Of a stretch of DNA of 64,000 nt, positions 9,392 through 18,850 are shown piece by piece (position 1 is the stretch's first letter; every line of letters begins with the position of its first letter). Where the stretch lies: assembly GCA_964564415.1 (NCBI GenBank), contig CAZMAV010000001.1, forward strand, positions 372,001-436,000, given 5' to 3'. Under the pieces are notes generated by a model, which saw only the letters and a list, made by a program, of their open reading frames with translations, was not told the DNA's origin and ran no database searches. Position numbers and translations under genes: made by a program. The DNA is from JALEFZ01 sp964564415 (lineage in GTDB: Bacteria > Bacteroidota > Bacteroidia > J057).

Positions 9392-9815
9392 GCTGGAAAT
9401 ATTTGATCCGAAAATCGGTAGCCTGCCCTAGACCTGGTGGCAAAAGATAACTGCTACCCGTTTCGGAACCTCGGTTTATCTTGAGTTTTGAACAATATAA
9501 TAAATTAGTCGTCTCACCAGCCCACTCGGACATGCTTCCCCCCTATTTTTTCTTTATTTATTGAGAATAGCACTCCTAGGGTTAAAACAGGGTATTTAAA
9601 ATAAGCCCAACAGCGCTTAGCCATTTATTTATGACCATCAATAGCATCTTATCTGGTGTAGGTCAAACTTTAGAGGGAGACTTTCGTTTTCTAACCATTG
9701 ATTCAACACTCACTCTTTCCCCATTTTTTACACTTTTGACAAAAAGCATGACATCTAGGGCTTCTCCTATTGAGAAATACATTGGATGTGATTATATTGG
9801 ATAATATTGATTCAA
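9392..9815. other. Intergenic region with one dispersed repeat copy
   Basis: 424 bp between the divergent starts of pyc and a lipoprotein gene. The pyc-proximal half would hold the pyc promoter, but I see no clear consensus. The middle carries a copy of the 70-bp repeat listed at 9576-9640. The rest is AT-rich with no convincing ORF. Confidence 0.6.
9576..9640 (+). repeat. Dispersed 70-bp repeat, copy C
   Basis: The stretch has GGGTTAAAACA followed 14 nt later by AGCCCAACAGCGCTTAGCC, then CATTTATTTATGACCATCA. It aligns, with few gaps, to two tandem copies at 54397-54467 and 54499-54567. An upstream AGCACTCCTAGGGTT forms a degenerate inverted repeat with AAGCCCAACAGCGCT, as in the 54499 copy. 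The identity was judged by eye. Confidence 0.6.
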
Positions 9816-10310
9816 ATGCGGAACATCATCATACCCCTGATTCTAGGTTCATCCCTTATTCTACTATTTGCTTCCTGTAACAGAGAGCCCCTCTTTCCAG
9901 TGGAACCCAGAATAGAGGTACTCGACATTTCTCCTAAGATCGTGAAGAGCCTCAAAGATTCCATTGTAGTAAGGTTTCGCTTCGAGGATGGTGATGGAGA
10001 TATCGGTGTCCTTCCCGAAGATGATCCTAGTACCATCAATCTCAGGCTGATAGATTCCCGCTCCAACAATCCCAACAGTCCCATCGAATACACCTATCGG
10101 TTGCCCAACCTTACCCAGGATACCCGCAATCCCTCCATACAGGGAGAGGTAAGCGTCAAGGTAGATTTTACCAATGTCCTTTCTCCTTTTGCCCAAAGTG
10201 AGGAATTCAGGTATCAAATCGTCTTCCTAGACAGAGCTGAAAATACCGCTAAGTCCATCAATGGCAATGATGAAGCCGTCTACACTGACTTTATAGAAGT
10301 GGTGAGGTAA
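9816..10310 (+). CDS. Lipoprotein of unknown function
   Basis: 164 aa from the ATG at 9816; a TTG 9 bp upstream is less likely. Signal peptide with lipobox FASC (Cys at about residue 20). After the anchor it reads as a small beta-sandwich, with RFRFEDGDGDIGV, a run common in Bacteroidota surface lipoproteins that resembles a calcium-binding loop. Nothing identifies a substrate. It converges with speD, with only 24 bp between the stops and no obvious terminator. Confidence 0.75.
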   Translation: MRNIIIPLILGSSLILLFASCNREPLFPVEPRIEVLDISPKIVKSLKDSIVVRFRFEDGDGDIGVLPEDDPSTINLRLIDSRSNNPNSPIEYTYRLPNLTQDTRNPSIQGEVSVKVDFTNVLSPFAQSEEFRYQIVFLDRAENTAKSINGNDEAVYTDFIEVVR

Positions 10311-10334
10311 GCCTTAATTTTATCAAGTTAATCC

Positions 10335-10718
10335 CTATTCACGTTCAGGCTGACTTATAGCTGTTTTAAAGGGTGAGGCTCCCCGCTCTATCCACTTGGC
10401 CTGAACCTCCTTTGCTTGCAGTCTGTCCTTCATGAGTAAAATGGCCTTTTCCAGTAGGGCATCGTTTCCGCAGGTAAAAATATCCACTGCTGCATAGTTG
10501 AATTCCGGCCAGGTATGAATGGTCAGGTGGCTCTCCGAAATGGCCAGTATACCTGTAATTCCCTGAGGCTGAAAGCGGTGGAAAAAATCTTTCAGGATAG
10601 TGGCTTCAATGGCTGTGGCCGCCTCGTACATCATCTTCCTGAGCATACCTTCATCGTTGAGAAGCTCTGAGCTAGCTCCCGTCAACTCTACCAGTACATG
10701 CATGCCTAGCTTGTCCAT
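10335..10718 (-). CDS. speD: S-adenosylmethionine decarboxylase proenzyme
   Basis: 127 aa, the size of prokaryotic class 1b SpeD. The enzyme self-cleaves to form a pyruvoyl group and makes decarboxylated SAM for spermidine. The cleavage motif SESHLTIHTWPE is present; the scissile bond is Glu62-Ser63, with His68 in HTW and Cys83 in FTCG as the known processing and catalytic residues. No spermidine synthase gene is adjacent. It is a stand-alone minus-strand gene. Confidence 0.94.
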   Translation of the reverse strand: MDKLGMHVLVELTGASSELLNDEGMLRKMMYEAATAIEATILKDFFHRFQPQGITGILAISESHLTIHTWPEFNYAAVDIFTCGNDALLEKAILLMKDRLQAKEVQAKWIERGASPFKTAISQPERE

Positions 10719-11110
10719 TTCTCAAATGTATTCATTCCCCTTGATTCCCAAAAGATCAATCTTTACAGGCATCCAAACAATACCAGCACAAAGTGGGAAA
10801 GGCTTGGAGCTTTCTTTCCCTGAATCTGTTTTCATACTTTTAGATTCCGCTTTACGTTTGAATACAAAAAAGTGGATTTTTCGATGTCTTTTGGGACAAA
10901 GCATAGGGGATTTTTCATTCTAATGTAGATATTCACAAGAATTCCCTTATTGAGGGCAAAAAAATGGCCGATCTACGAGGGAGTTTTTGTTAGATTTGAT
11001 CCTAAAAGCTAGGGAAAGCTGGATTTGAGGACATATAAAAAAGGAATGTTGGGCCAAGGCCTTGCTCCCCTGCTGTACCTTTATAAGAATCCCAGAGAAT
11101 ACACCGGAAT
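10719..11110. other. Intergenic region between divergent genes
   Basis: 392 bp between the speD start (minus) and the SprB-repeat gene (plus). A possible -7 element TACCTTTA lies about 30 bp before the plus-strand gene, but I see no good -33 partner. TTAGATTTGATCCTAA near 10993-11008 is an imperfect inverted repeat. I find no ORF worth calling. Confidence 0.5.
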
Positions 11111-13387
11111 ATGAAATACGCTACACTTCTTAGTTTTATTTTGAGCAGCCTCTTGAGCCTTACCGCTGCACCTACTCCCACCCCAAAGAAAATAAACTGC
11201 GTAAGCAACGCCACAGTAACCCTTCTGGAGGCAGATACCTGCGGACGTGGAGGTACTGCCTTCGTAACCCATAATGGTAGCGGTCCTGTAACCTTCATCT
11301 GGTCCAGCAATGCAAATGTCAACAACGATACCATTACCGGAATGCCTGGTGGTCAGATTTATACCGTCCAGGTCAGAGATACCAATGGATGCCTCGCCAG
11401 CGATGCCATCTTTGTTCCCCTGGTATCAACCTTTAGCGCCACCGGATTCACTACCCCGGATACCTGCCTGAATGGAAACGGAACCGGCGGAGTCCTGATC
11501 AATGACATCGTCAATGGCACTCCCCCCTACACCTTTCAGTGGGATGCCAATGCCGACAGCCAGACTACGCCAGTAGCTACCGGACTCTCCATTGGCAGCT
11601 ACCTACTTAGCATTACCGACGCTACAGGCTGTAAATACAACTGGCTGGCCCAGGTTGATTCCACCAATAATGGCTTTAATGTTGACTTCAACGCCGAAGA
11701 CATTAGCTGCTTTGGCCAGCAAGATGGTCAAGCAATTGCAGTCCCCAGTGGAGGAAATGGGGATTATTCCATCACCTGGTTTGATGCTGACAGCAATCAA
11801 ATCTCTCAGATGAGCAGCAACCTCAGTGGGCTGAACCAAGGAAGTTACTTTGTCAGTGTTCAGGATGGAGGAGGTCCGGGATGTAAGTTTGATACGACTT
11901 TCCAAATCGAAGAACCAGATACCCTCACCACGGGCTTTTTGACCCAGGATGCTGTAGGCTGTACCACCCCTGATGGAGAACTTAGGGCCGATGCCAGTGG
12001 AGGGACCCTCCCCTATTCCTATCTCTGGGAGACGGGAGATACTACCGAAACCATCACCGAGCTGACAGCGGGAACCTATCTGCTGACCGTTACCGATGCC
12101 AATGGCTGTACGGCCAGCATCAATGGCTTGGTAAGCAGCGAGCCAGGACCCTTTTTCACCGTAGATATTCTTCAACAAGATAATTGTGGACTGGGAGAAG
12201 GAATTGCCAGGGTCAACGTCTCCCAAGGAACTCCCCCCTACCTCTACGACTGGTCTACCAATCCACCCATTTTCAATGATACCTCAGAATTTGCCTATAA
12301 CCTCCTTCGTGGAAGTGGTTATTCTGTCATCGTGACTGGGGCCGACTCCTGTGTACAGATCGTCAGCTTCAACATGCCCGGAAATCCTCTCCTTCAAATT
12401 TCCAACATTGACATCGACGACAGCTATTGTCAACTCGCCAATGGAGAAGCCCGTGTAAATATACAGGGGGGTTCTGCTCCCTACCGATATAATTGGACGA
12501 CCAATCCTCCCCAAACCGCTCCTGTGGCTCAAAACCTTGACGAGGGCATCTACGCCATTACTATAAGGGATAGTTTTAATTGTACCATTAGAGATACGAT
12601 TCAGATTTTAGACGAACCTGGATTTATCATTGAGCTTGACCACGTAGACGAATCTTGTTTTGGAAAGGAAGATGGAAGTGCAGAAGTGAGGGTGGGCGAT
12701 GCCAGGGGCAATGTCAGCTATACCTGGAATACAGAACCTCCACAGCGGGGCCCTAGCATCAGCCGTCTTTCTGCCGGAATCTACGAAGTAGAGGTCGTGG
12801 ACATCGAAGGCTGTACACGGGCTGACTTCGTCTCCATCGAATCTGAAGACTTCCTTCGTGCTGGATTTCGGGCTCAGCCAGATACCCTTACCCCCGTCGT
12901 TCTCAGCAGTGCGACCTTCCAATTTGAAAATACCTCGCAGGGAGGCAGTACCTATGTGTGGGACTTTGGCGATGGAAGCCGCTCCTCAGAGTTTAATCCC
13001 TCTCATACCTACGCCGATACCGGGAGCTATTTTGTCCAACTCAAGACCTTCAATGAAGACAGCAGTTGTGTGGACTCCATTCTCCTGGGTCCCTATGTGG
13101 TAAGCCCCGATGGGTCCACCCTGGCTCCCAATGCCTTTACCCCTAACCAAGACGGTATCAATGACTTTTTCGAAATAAAGGGACGATTCCTGGAAAACTT
13201 CAGCCTTGTCATCTACAACCGCTGGGGAGTGGCTGTCTTCGAGAGCAACAATCCCAGAGATTCATGGAATGGAAATCTCCAGGGCGAAAGACCAGCGCCT
13301 ATGGGGGTCTACCTCTATCACCTTCAAGCGGATGTCCCTGGGGGTAAAGAGATAAACGAATTAGGCACCCTTACCCTTATTCGATAA
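11111..13387 (+). CDS. SprB-repeat/PKD protein with T9SS type B sorting domain
   Basis: 758 aa. A signal peptide (KYATLLSFILSSLLSLTAA) is followed by about seven SprB-type repeats of roughly 75-90 aa, each with a pattern like CFGQQDGQAIAVPSGGNGDYSITW, then GxYxVxVxDxxGC. Next is one PKD domain (TYVWDFGDGSRSSEFNPSHTY, about 615-650), and last a gliding-motility-associated C-terminal domain (PNAFTPNQDGINDFFEI, IYNRWGVAVFES, WNGN, MGVYLYHL). The C-terminal domain is the type B signal for T9SS export. Such proteins are cell-surface adhesins or gliding filaments. Much smaller than SprB itself. Confidence 0.88.
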   Translation: MKYATLLSFILSSLLSLTAAPTPTPKKINCVSNATVTLLEADTCGRGGTAFVTHNGSGPVTFIWSSNANVNNDTITGMPGGQIYTVQVRDTNGCLASDAIFVPLVSTFSATGFTTPDTCLNGNGTGGVLINDIVNGTPPYTFQWDANADSQTTPVATGLSIGSYLLSITDATGCKYNWLAQVDSTNNGFNVDFNAEDISCFGQQDGQAIAVPSGGNGDYSITWFDADSNQISQMSSNLSGLNQGSYFVSVQDGGGPGCKFDTTFQIEEPDTLTTGFLTQDAVGCTTPDGELRADASGGTLPYSYLWETGDTTETITELTAGTYLLTVTDANGCTASINGLVSSEPGPFFTVDILQQDNCGLGEGIARVNVSQGTPPYLYDWSTNPPIFNDTSEFAYNLLRGSGYSVIVTGADSCVQIVSFNMPGNPLLQISNIDIDDSYCQLANGEARVNIQGGSAPYRYNWTTNPPQTAPVAQNLDEGIYAITIRDSFNCTIRDTIQILDEPGFIIELDHVDESCFGKEDGSAEVRVGDARGNVSYTWNTEPPQRGPSISRLSAGIYEVEVVDIEGCTRADFVSIESEDFLRAGFRAQPDTLTPVVLSSATFQFENTSQGGSTYVWDFGDGSRSSEFNPSHTYADTGSYFVQLKTFNEDSSCVDSILLGPYVVSPDGSTLAPNAFTPNQDGINDFFEIKGRFLENFSLVIYNRWGVAVFESNNPRDSWNGNLQGERPAPMGVYLYHLQADVPGGKEINELGTLTLIR

Positions 13388-13585
13388 AAAAGGGAGGGGG
13401 AAATTAAATGCACAACCAAAATCCGACTAAGTTCTCAGGCCCTTGGTAGGATCAAAAAGTGAATTCGACGTGGAAAAGTATTGGCAGAAGCTTGATCCCT
13501 GGCCTTCCAATTGGGAATACAGGGAACCTATCAGTCAAGGATAGCTAAATTTCCAAAACTGGCCTCACGACACGAATTATTTCTT

Positions 13586-13617
13586 TTTGACGTTATAAGA
13601 ATCGACATTTACAATTG
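13586..13617 (+). promoter_or_regulatory. Candidate Bacteroidota-type promoter
   Basis: TTTG (13586-13589), a 20-bp spacer, then TACAATTG (13610-13617), five of six fixed positions of TAnnTTTG. It would start transcription about 45 bp before the lipoprotein gene at 13665. Confidence 0.5.
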
Positions 13618-13664
13618 GCAATGGGAATACTCCTTACGACCATTGTAGATAGAAGGGATCGTTC

Positions 13665-14369
13665 ATGCTAAAACAATATATTTTACCCATTATCGCTCTT
13701 GTGCTCTTTGGATTGGGTTGTAACCGCACCCAGGATATCATACCTGAGCATACCTACCGCCTTTTCCCCAATGAAGCTGGAAAGTTCCGAATCATGTATG
13801 TGGAAGATACTACCTTTACTACTGATGGACTGGATGCTCCGGTGGTTGATCGGTACTTTCGTCGGGAACTCCTCTCCGATACCACCACAGATCTTCGTGG
13901 CCGGGTGCTGCGCACCATAGAGACCTCTCGTTCGGAGGAGGAATTTGGTACCGAGTACCGCTTTCAGCCTGGGCCTGTTTATGCCCAGTATATTGAGCCG
14001 GTAGAGGGCCAGACTTATTTTGCCGAACGCCTCGCCAATAACCAAAGGGTCCTCGTCCTCCAGTTTCCCGTCTTCCCAGGGGTGACCTGGAATGGTAACC
14101 TCTTCAACAACATGGATGACCAGCGATTTACCTATCAGTCTATCGATACCACGGTCATCGTCCGGGGCAAAACCTATGAACAATGCGTCATGGTACTCAG
14201 GGAAGAAAGAGAGGGGATTTTTAATATTTTTTCCTACGAAATCTATGCCCCCGACATTGGACTGATCAAAAAGTACGACCGAAGGCTGATCTTCAATTCT
14301 GGGGGCAGCTCTGCTTTTAACGATTCTGAAAGTAGAATCCGCAGCGAAGAGATTGTCGAGCACAACTGA
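13665..14369 (+). CDS. Lipoprotein of unknown function
   Basis: 234 aa with signal peptide and lipobox LGLGC (KQYILPIIALVLFGLGC), so probably anchored in a membrane facing the periplasm or surface. The mature part is beta-rich, with FPVFPGVTWNGNLFNN and YEIYAPDIGLIKKYDR, reminiscent of small Bacteroidota lipoproteins of about 220 aa whose role is unknown. It precedes another exported protein of unknown function on the same strand by about 110 bp and may be transcribed with it. Confidence 0.75.
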   Translation: MLKQYILPIIALVLFGLGCNRTQDIIPEHTYRLFPNEAGKFRIMYVEDTTFTTDGLDAPVVDRYFRRELLSDTTTDLRGRVLRTIETSRSEEEFGTEYRFQPGPVYAQYIEPVEGQTYFAERLANNQRVLVLQFPVFPGVTWNGNLFNNMDDQRFTYQSIDTTVIVRGKTYEQCVMVLREEREGIFNIFSYEIYAPDIGLIKKYDRRLIFNSGGSSAFNDSESRIRSEEIVEHN

Positions 14370-14479
14370 CCCTCGCCCTTGGGTCATTTCAATTAATGCC
14401 CAAAACATTTTTGAAGATCATAGCCCCCAAGCTCAAAATAAGGCTTATCTTAGGGCATCTTATTCCAATATTCTGCCTT

Positions 14480-15181
14480 ATGCCGGCAACACTCACTACA
14501 CGACTGGTCTCAGCTATCCTTATTTTCTGTACAGCTATGGGCTATTTGTCTGCTCAGAATTACCAGGATTTTAAGGGAATGACGGTAGGGATCTACATTT
14601 CAGGCAAAAACTTCAACCTCGACCCTACCTTTGACCGCAAATACGTGCAATTTCTAAAGCAGGGACAGGAGGACCGCTCTTTTGCTGGCAAACTTAAAAA
14701 TGAAGTTATCATCGAACTGGGTAAATTGCTTGAAGAACAACTTCCCTTGACCACAGAGGCCGATTCCGTCATATTCATGAATGCCTATCCCAGCCTAGGC
14801 AAGGCTTTTCAGAATGCCTATGATGCTAAGAGCAAGGCGGATGAAGAACTGGCGGCTTTGAAGGAATTGGACTATATAATTTTTCTTGAGACCTACGAAT
14901 TGTCCAAGCGGATACATAAATCCGTTTTTATTCGCTCCAATCGCATGATCACTGAGCGTATCCCGGTGGAAAAGGTAAATTTCACCGTTTTGGTATTCAA
15001 ACCCTCCAATCTCGCCCTGGTAGGGGCCTTTGAACTTTGCTTTGACAGGTTGAAGGATAAACCTGTAGAGCGATATTTCGACTTTTATGCTGAGAATTCA
15101 CCCTTTGGAAAGTTTTTGAGTGATTGCTTTTCTGCCTGGTGGCTTCAGCTAGCCCAGGCCTCGGATTTTAGCTGTAATTGA
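14480..15181 (+). CDS. Exported protein of unknown function
   Basis: I choose the ATG at 14480 because it opens a clean signal peptide (PATLTTRLVSAILIFCTAMGYLSA-Q); an ATG at 14396 would add 28 residues before it. The mature protein is about 210 aa, has no motif I recognise, and is mixed alpha/beta with VGIYISGKNFNLDPTFDRKY, a helical KSKADEELAALKELDYIIFLE segment and a C-terminal WWLQLAQASDFSCN. It converges with the deformylase gene, with 17 bp between stops. Confidence 0.65.
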   Translation: MPATLTTRLVSAILIFCTAMGYLSAQNYQDFKGMTVGIYISGKNFNLDPTFDRKYVQFLKQGQEDRSFAGKLKNEVIIELGKLLEEQLPLTTEADSVIFMNAYPSLGKAFQNAYDAKSKADEELAALKELDYIIFLETYELSKRIHKSVFIRSNRMITERIPVEKVNFTVLVFKPSNLALVGAFELCFDRLKDKPVERYFDFYAENSPFGKFLSDCFSAWWLQLAQASDFSCN

Positions 15182-15198
15182 TCCACAAAGACTCCTGA

Positions 15199-15705
15199 TC
15201 AATACACCGAAGAGGGAGGTACCCATTTGAAATCCCTGCTGTCCCGGGCATGGTCAATCGCCAGGATTCCGTCAAGATGGTCTATCTCATGCTGAAGCAA
15301 TTCTGCCTCCCCATCCTCCAACCAAATCGACTTTTCCTCCCAGGTAATGTCCCGGTAAACCAGCCTTATCCCCTTGTGCCGCTTCAGACGTACAAATAAT
15401 TGAGGAAAGGACATGCAATTGTCCCAGAGGGTCATGGTCTCCTCACTTCTCTCCGTAATGACGGGATTGAAAAACACTTGCGAAAGTTCTTCAGAATCGT
15501 TTTTAACGATCATTCGTTTTAATACACCTACCTGTGGAGCTGCAATGGCTCTCCCAAAACCGTAAACCTGTCTAAAAGCCTGTATCAAGCGGTACATACG
15601 CTTGATGAGGGGAATCATGCCTTGTAATTCTTCTTCTTTTACCTCTTCAGAAGCTTGATGTAGAAGGGGATTCCCTAAGAGTAAGATATCTTTGATGTCG
15701 ACCAT
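15199..15705 (-). CDS. Peptide deformylase family protein, divergent
   Basis: 168 aa. The three deformylase motifs are recognisable but altered: motif I is GRAIAAPQ (51-58; usual GxGxAAxQ), motif II is DNCMS (95-99; usual EGCLS) and motif III is the intact HEIDH (139-143). The metal ligands Cys97, His139 and His143 and the catalytic Glu140 are all present, so metal-dependent activity is possible. This looks like an accessory deformylase-like paralogue and not the essential Def; substrate unknown. A housekeeping def must lie elsewhere if so. Confidence 0.8.
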   Translation of the reverse strand: MVDIKDILLLGNPLLHQASEEVKEEELQGMIPLIKRMYRLIQAFRQVYGFGRAIAAPQVGVLKRMIVKNDSEELSQVFFNPVITERSEETMTLWDNCMSFPQLFVRLKRHKGIRLVYRDITWEEKSIWLEDGEAELLQHEIDHLDGILAIDHARDSRDFKWVPPSSVY

Positions 15706-16051
15706 AAAAGCAAGGGGCTAGAAAAACATATAGATTCATGCAGTCTCATTAATTTGATTGGGTATCCCTGTTGCCATTTTTCCCGATTTTTTTATGTCAG
15801 AAAAACTGTCTCTCCGGAATCCCGGATTCGCTGCATTCCTTAGTTTAAATATAATTTGCCTTTATGTAATTTACTTTAAATTATATTATTTTTTTCCCTT
15901 TTGCCATCCCTGGAGATTGGAGAAGGGTATTTTCAAAAAAATATTCCCTTGAAGCAGGCACCAAAAAGAGGAAGCCCTCTTAAAAGGGGCCCTGGAAGAA
16001 ATTTATCTTCTATGACTCAATTATTGACGTAAAACCATCAATCGTGATTTT
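15706..16051. other. AT-rich intergenic region
   Basis: 346 bp between the deformylase start and the valS stop, both minus strand. It is strongly AT-rich in the middle and holds a 10-bp inverted repeat, AATATAATTT (15848-15857) with AAATTATATT (15878-15887). I see no ORF. The valS-proximal end might hold a terminator, but no clear hairpin with a T-run is visible. Confidence 0.5.
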
Positions 16052-18679
16052 TTAGCCCAAATCCGCTAGGCTTTTTCTCAGCAATTCCAACTTCTCCTCG
16101 GCATCCGACTGTTTTTTCTTCTCCAGGTTGACGACATTTTCGGGGGCATTGTTCACAAAGCGCTCATTGGAGAGTTTTTTGACAACCTTCTGCAAAAAGC
16201 CCTCGGTATATTCGATCTCCTTGACGATTTTCTCTTTTTCCGCTTCCACGTCTACATTCGTCAGGGGAATGAAGAACTCATGGGTATTTACCCTGACCGA
16301 ACCGGCACCTTCTACATTTTCCGATACCACTTCCACCTTTGAAATATTAAGGAGTTTGACCAAAATGGGAATGTAGGGATGGAATACCTGAGCTTCCGGG
16401 CTTTTTATAAAGACTTCAATGCTTTCCTTGTTGGCGATCTGTTTGGAAGCCCGGAAATTCCTTATGGCTCCCACAACCTCCTTTATCAATTCCACCTCAG
16501 TCAGAATCGCTGGCCTCTCGGCTGTGAAGTTCGGCAATTGGGCCAGGCATATAAAATCTCCCTCTTCCCTTTCTTTGAGTCCGTGGTAGAGTTCCTCCGT
16601 AATGAAAGGCATAAAGGGATGAAGAATTTTAAGGAGTTCTTCAAACATTACCAGGGTCTTATCTAAGACTTGCTGGGAAATGGGATCACCATAATCTGGT
16701 TTGATCATCTCAAGATACCAGGAGCAGAAATCGTCCCAGATTAGTTTGTAGATACTCATCAGGGCGTCGGAGAGGCGAAACTTCTCGAAGTGATCCTCGA
16801 TTTCAGTTCCTACTTCCTGAATACGGCTTTCCAACCATTGTATGGAAAACTTTTCTCGCTCTCCGATGGGCTTCTTGGTAACCTCCCAACCTTTGACAAG
16901 GCGGAAGGCATTCCAAATCTTATTGGCAAAGTTACGTCCCTGCTCTACCAGGGATTCATCAAAGAGCAGGTCGTTTCCTGCGGGTGAGGCAAAGAGCATT
17001 CCTACACGGACGCCATCAGCACCGTTTTCTTCCATCAGATCCATGGGATCGGGAGAATTGCCCAGAGATTTTGACATTTTTCGTCGCTGCTTATCCCTCA
17101 CAATGCCGTGGAGGTAGACATGGCTGAAGGGCTTTTGACCCTTGTATTCAAAACCGGATATAATCATCCTGGCCACCCAGAAAAAAAGTATTTCCGGAGC
17201 AGTAACCAGCACCTGGGTAGGATAATAGTATTCGATCTCAGAATTTCCCGGCTTGGTAAGTCCGTTAAATACCGATAGGGGCCAAAGCCAGGAGGAAGCC
17301 CAGGTATCGAGAACATCTTCATCACGAACCAGATCCTCAACCTTCAATTTTTGATTACCGGTCTGAGCCTTCGCCTTTTCCAGTGCTGATTCCGGACTGG
17401 GTGCCACGATAGGTTCTTCGCTTCCCTCTACATAATATGCCGGAATCTGATGTCCCCACCATAGCTGTCTGGAAAGGCACCAATCCTTTACATTTTCCAT
17501 CCAGTGCCGATAGGTATTGATAAATTTTCCCGGTAATAATTCGATCTCTCCCTCATTGACAGCCTTCAGAGCCGGTTGGGAGATTTTCTTCATCTTCAGC
17601 CACCACTGCAGAGAAAGACGAGGTTCTATGACAGCGTCGGTACGCTCGGAGTGGCCCACAGAATTTTTGTAAGGTTCCTTGTCTGCGAGCAAGCCGACTT
17701 CATAAAGGTCTTTGGCGATTTGTTTTCTCACCTTGAAGCGATCCATGCCTTTGTAAACAGGCATGTGGTCAGCGATGGTCCCATCCTCATTCAGGCAATC
17801 AATAATTTCCAATTCATGGCGAATACCAATTTCGTAGTCGTTGACATCGTGGGCGGGCGTAACCTTGAGAGCTCCCGTACCAAATTCCATTTCGACATAG
17901 TCGTCAAGGATGATGGGAACTGGACGATTTACAATGGGGACGATGGCTTTTTTGCCGTGCAGGTGTGCATACCGCTCATCCTCAGGGTGGACAGCGATTG
18001 CAGTATCTGCGATAATGGTCTCGGGACGGGTGGTAGCAATGGTCAGGTATTCATTTTCCAGCCCCTGGATGGGATATTTGACATGATAGAGCAGGCCATC
18101 CTTTTCCTTGAAGATGACCTCCTCATCGGAAAGAGCGGTCTTGGCTACGGGGTCCCAGTTGACCATGCGATTGGCCCGGTAGACATAGCCTTTTTCATGG
18201 AGATCGCAGAAGACGTCAATGACAGATTTGGAATATTCGGGATCCATAGTAAAGGCTGTCCGCTCCCAGTCGCAGCTGGCACCCAGGCGGCGGAGTTGAC
18301 GGAGAATTATGCCTCCGTACTTTTCTTTCCACTGAAAGGCATGATCGAGAAACTCATCCCTGCTGAGGTCTGACTTTTTGATTCCTTGTTCACGGAGCAT
18401 TCGCACCACCTTGGCTTCAGTAGCGATGGAGGCATGGTCGGTCCCAGGCACCCAACAAGCATTGTACCCCATCATCCTGGCCCTTCGGATCAGGACATCC
18501 TGAATGGTGTTGTTGAGCATATGCCCCATATGGAGGACACCGGTTACATTTGGGGGAGGCATGACGATGGTGTAGGGTTCCCGCTCATCGGGCGTAGAGC
18601 GAAAAGCCTTTGCCTCAATCCAGGCCTGATACCATTTCTCTTCTATGTCTTTTGGGGAATACTTTTTGGCGATCTCCAT
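16052..18679 (-). CDS. valS: Valyl-tRNA synthetase
   Basis: 875 aa class Ia synthetase that charges tRNA-Val and edits Thr-tRNA-Val. The HIGH-type motif is VLHMGHMLN (about 48-56), the editing (CP1) domain spans about 190-340, the KMSKS motif is KMSKSLGNSPDP (about 530), an anticodon-binding domain follows, and a C-terminal coiled-coil tRNA-binding arm (VEAEKEKIVKEIEYTEGFLQ onwards) closes the protein. Length and order are complete. A -7-like TAAATTTG lies at 18710-18703 on the minus strand, about 24 bp before the start, without a clear -33 box. Confidence 0.97.
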   Translation of the reverse strand: MEIAKKYSPKDIEEKWYQAWIEAKAFRSTPDEREPYTIVMPPPNVTGVLHMGHMLNNTIQDVLIRRARMMGYNACWVPGTDHASIATEAKVVRMLREQGIKKSDLSRDEFLDHAFQWKEKYGGIILRQLRRLGASCDWERTAFTMDPEYSKSVIDVFCDLHEKGYVYRANRMVNWDPVAKTALSDEEVIFKEKDGLLYHVKYPIQGLENEYLTIATTRPETIIADTAIAVHPEDERYAHLHGKKAIVPIVNRPVPIILDDYVEMEFGTGALKVTPAHDVNDYEIGIRHELEIIDCLNEDGTIADHMPVYKGMDRFKVRKQIAKDLYEVGLLADKEPYKNSVGHSERTDAVIEPRLSLQWWLKMKKISQPALKAVNEGEIELLPGKFINTYRHWMENVKDWCLSRQLWWGHQIPAYYVEGSEEPIVAPSPESALEKAKAQTGNQKLKVEDLVRDEDVLDTWASSWLWPLSVFNGLTKPGNSEIEYYYPTQVLVTAPEILFFWVARMIISGFEYKGQKPFSHVYLHGIVRDKQRRKMSKSLGNSPDPMDLMEENGADGVRVGMLFASPAGNDLLFDESLVEQGRNFANKIWNAFRLVKGWEVTKKPIGEREKFSIQWLESRIQEVGTEIEDHFEKFRLSDALMSIYKLIWDDFCSWYLEMIKPDYGDPISQQVLDKTLVMFEELLKILHPFMPFITEELYHGLKEREEGDFICLAQLPNFTAERPAILTEVELIKEVVGAIRNFRASKQIANKESIEVFIKSPEAQVFHPYIPILVKLLNISKVEVVSENVEGAGSVRVNTHEFFIPLTNVDVEAEKEKIVKEIEYTEGFLQKVVKKLSNERFVNNAPENVVNLEKKKQSDAEEKLELLRKSLADLG

Positions 18680-18702
18680 GTCAATGGGTGATTCATTTTC
18701 GG

Positions 18703-18710
18703 CAAATTTA
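18703..18710 (-). promoter_or_regulatory. Candidate -7 element for valS
   Basis: On the minus strand this reads TAAATTTG, an exact TAnnTTTG match, about 24 nt upstream of the valS start. No TTTG at the usual 19-21 bp spacing was found, so it is only a partial promoter match. Confidence 0.35.
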
Positions 18711-18806
18711 AAGGAAATGAGGGGATTTGCTAGTACGAAATGTGAAGGGATTATTTTATCGAGTTACTTTCTCTTTTTAAGAGGACGTAAAAAGAAGGCA
18801 CCCCCT

Positions 18807-18841
18807 CCCCATTCACTTATCATGAGCTACAAGGAATGGGG
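18807..18841 (-). terminator. Possible terminator of the haem-uptake operon
   Basis: CCCCATTC (18807-18814) pairs with GAATGGGG (18834-18841), 19-nt loop, 10 bp after the stop of the TonB receptor gene. On the minus strand it is followed by a G-run and then CTTCTTTTT, an imperfect tail. Confidence 0.4.
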
Positions 18842-18850
18842 AAAAAGGGT

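Noticed and set aside
17576..18373. Plus-strand 265-codon frame inside valS
   Set aside because: Antisense shadow of a complete synthetase; low-complexity translation with no domain.
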